A DNA stretch of 64,000 nt, from NCBI GenBank assembly GCA_012295275.1, contig CM022665.1, positions 22,088,502 through 22,152,501 on the forward strand, in the 5' to 3' direction. The stretch's first letter is position 1, and every line of letters starts with the position of its first letter. Origin of the DNA: Chrysomallon squamiferum (taxonomy: Eukaryota > Mollusca > Gastropoda > Neomphalida > Peltospiridae). The notes below the pieces were generated by a model. That model did no database searches. It was not told where the DNA came from and saw only the letters and a list, made by a program, of their open reading frames with translations. Positions 62,946 to 64,000 of this stretch are shown here, one piece after another. The translations under genes and the position numbers were made by a program.

Positions 62946-63280
62946 AATGTCTACTCAGTCATCTCATCAACAGTTTTATGTGATTTTAAAAATAATAACA
63001 ATAACAATAACAATAAAACTGTAATGGTTAACATGGAACTTTCGTCCATCATCATGAAGATCTATTTTATAATGATTAAAATGTTTATGGATATTTAGAG
63101 AAATATCTGGGTTAAAAATTGAACTCCTGACTTGATGCAAATGTTGTTTGAAAGATTATATGACACCATTACACAAACACGGAAATTGAACAGTTTTAGG
63201 CAAATGGTGTAGACGAAACACTGATTTGAAGTAAGTGTGATTTTCTCCGGAAAACTTTAAAAATGTTCTTTTACTGAAAA

Positions 63281-63312
<32 letters not shown>

Positions 63313-63344
63313 CAGACACTACGACTGCAATATTGTCTTCCTGA

Positions 63345-63545
63345 ATTTCAAAGTGAACGCAGGCACATCGACGTCAATGTCACCGAGCAGCTTTATAAAC
63401 GCCAGTCCATTCAGATGACTCACTGTCACTGTTGATCTGAGGTGGCTGTTCAGATGTCTGAGTCCACTGATGCTTCTCTCTCATTCAGCTGTTGTTGCTG
63501 AAGTGCGGACTGCAGTCACAGCATGATCTGGAGGTTGGGGTAAAC
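63345..63545 (-). mobile_element. hAT transposase C-terminal remnant (pseudogene)
   Basis: The minus strand reads YPNLQIML, then after a one-base shift TSATTAE-stop-ERSISGLRHL, NSHLRSTVTVSHLNGLAFI and LLGDIDVDVPAF. This is the order of the hAT dimerisation (hATC) region, whose signature is a TA.ERSFS-like phrase followed by LRSTM...RL..LALL. It carries one frameshift and an in-frame TGA, and no upstream RNase-H fold is visible on the available side (63546 onward, minus strand). It is therefore a truncated, inactive copy. Confidence 0.7.
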
Positions 63546-63699
63546 GTCCTGACCGTTAATTTAAAATGAAATTTTTATACTGACATTTCAAGTGTATGTA
63601 ACCACACTTCGGTCATGATTCTGTTATACGTTTCTGATTCACTCGCAGTAAAAACCCAACTCCCTTACACTCACCTATCAGTATCTGACATAGAAAACA

Positions 63700-63770
63700 A
63701 ACAAACAAACAAATAATAATAAAACAAAATAATAATAATAAAATAAAATAAAATAAAATAATAAATAATG
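63700..63770. repeat. AAAAT/AATA low-complexity tract
   Basis: Units of AAAC, AAT and AAAAT in sequence between the hAT remnant and the retroposed sequence at the window edge. Confidence 0.85.
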
Positions 63771-63818
63771 ATAATTCTACGAAAGAATACTAAAAACAAA
63801 TCTGTTACTTACAAATTT

Positions 63819-64000
63819 TTTTTTTTTTTTTTTTTTGAATTACATTTCGATCACTTTATTACAAAACGACACACTACAGGCAGGTCCGACCCTACAAATC
63901 CTCTGTCAGTTGGAACGTGTCCAATAGAAGAGAAAACAAAAAAATATACATGAAAACAAAAACTTTCTATTCTTTATTGACTGAGCGTTCCGTGCAACAA
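63819..64000 (-). mobile_element. 3' end of a retroposed sequence (poly-A tail)
   Basis: On the minus strand AATAAA (63855-63863 area) is followed about 20 bases later by a pure A-run of about 18 bases (63819-63836). That is the arrangement of a reverse-transcribed polyadenylated RNA, either a processed pseudogene or a LINE/SINE 3' end. The body continues beyond the right edge. I recognise no protein in the visible 160 bases, which would be 3' UTR. Confidence 0.45.

Overview
The window is AT-rich (about 70% by eye) nuclear DNA from an animal. Genes are split by short GT-AG introns, and the gaps are full of microsatellites, minisatellites and decayed transposons. Five conserved protein-coding genes can be assembled exon by exon: BAHD1-like (+), TAF12 (-), KCTD3/SHKBP1-like (+), an LRRC74-like LRR/EF-hand gene (-) and eIF1A (+). 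Two interspersed repeat fragments (about 16.29-16.42 kb and 46.56-46.68 kb) resemble repeats I recall from mollusc genomes. With the gene structures this points to a mollusc or another lophotrochozoan; no species is named.

Layout. 0-0.6 kb: left flank with a TG/GA microsatellite. 0.67-8.7 kb: BAHD1-like gene, probable start exon far upstream. 8.7-13.6 kb: its 3' side, holding a 32-bp minisatellite. 13.67-14.47 kb: a complete-looking 0.8-kb MITE between the convergent 3' ends of BAHD1 and TAF12. 14.87-21.46 kb: TAF12, head to head with KCTD3 (21.60-33.88 kb) over a 143-bp shared promoter. 33.9-38.35 kb: convergent KCTD3/LRRC74 3' ends with a strong CTCF-like motif just past the LRRC74 stop codon. 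38.35-46.24 kb: LRRC74-like gene, introns crowded with tandem repeats. 46.2-55.3 kb: about 9 kb with no recognisable gene but several degenerate tandem repeats, a pogo/Tigger-like fragment and microsatellites. 55.3-57.84 kb: eIF1A, then a long 3' region. 61.2-64.0 kb: transposon graveyard with a Penelope-like reverse transcriptase remnant, a hAT transposase remnant and a reverse-transcribed 3' end running off the edge.

BAHD1 (heterochromatin reader), TAF12 (TFIID/SAGA histone-fold subunit) and eIF1A (translation initiation) are nuclear or housekeeping functions. KCTD3 is a BTB/WD-repeat adaptor. LRRC74-like proteins are uncharacterised. Nothing suggests the genes form one pathway. I found no CRISPR, operon-like or clearly novel enzymatic system. 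The more unusual signals are regulatory and structural: two same-orientation CTCF-like motifs, the compact bidirectional promoter with a spliced upstream ORF, a two-codon terminal exon in eIF1A, and an LRRC74 intron bounded by microsatellites. All exon joins were made by hand from reading frame, splice dinucleotides and remembered family sequences; none has been checked against transcripts.
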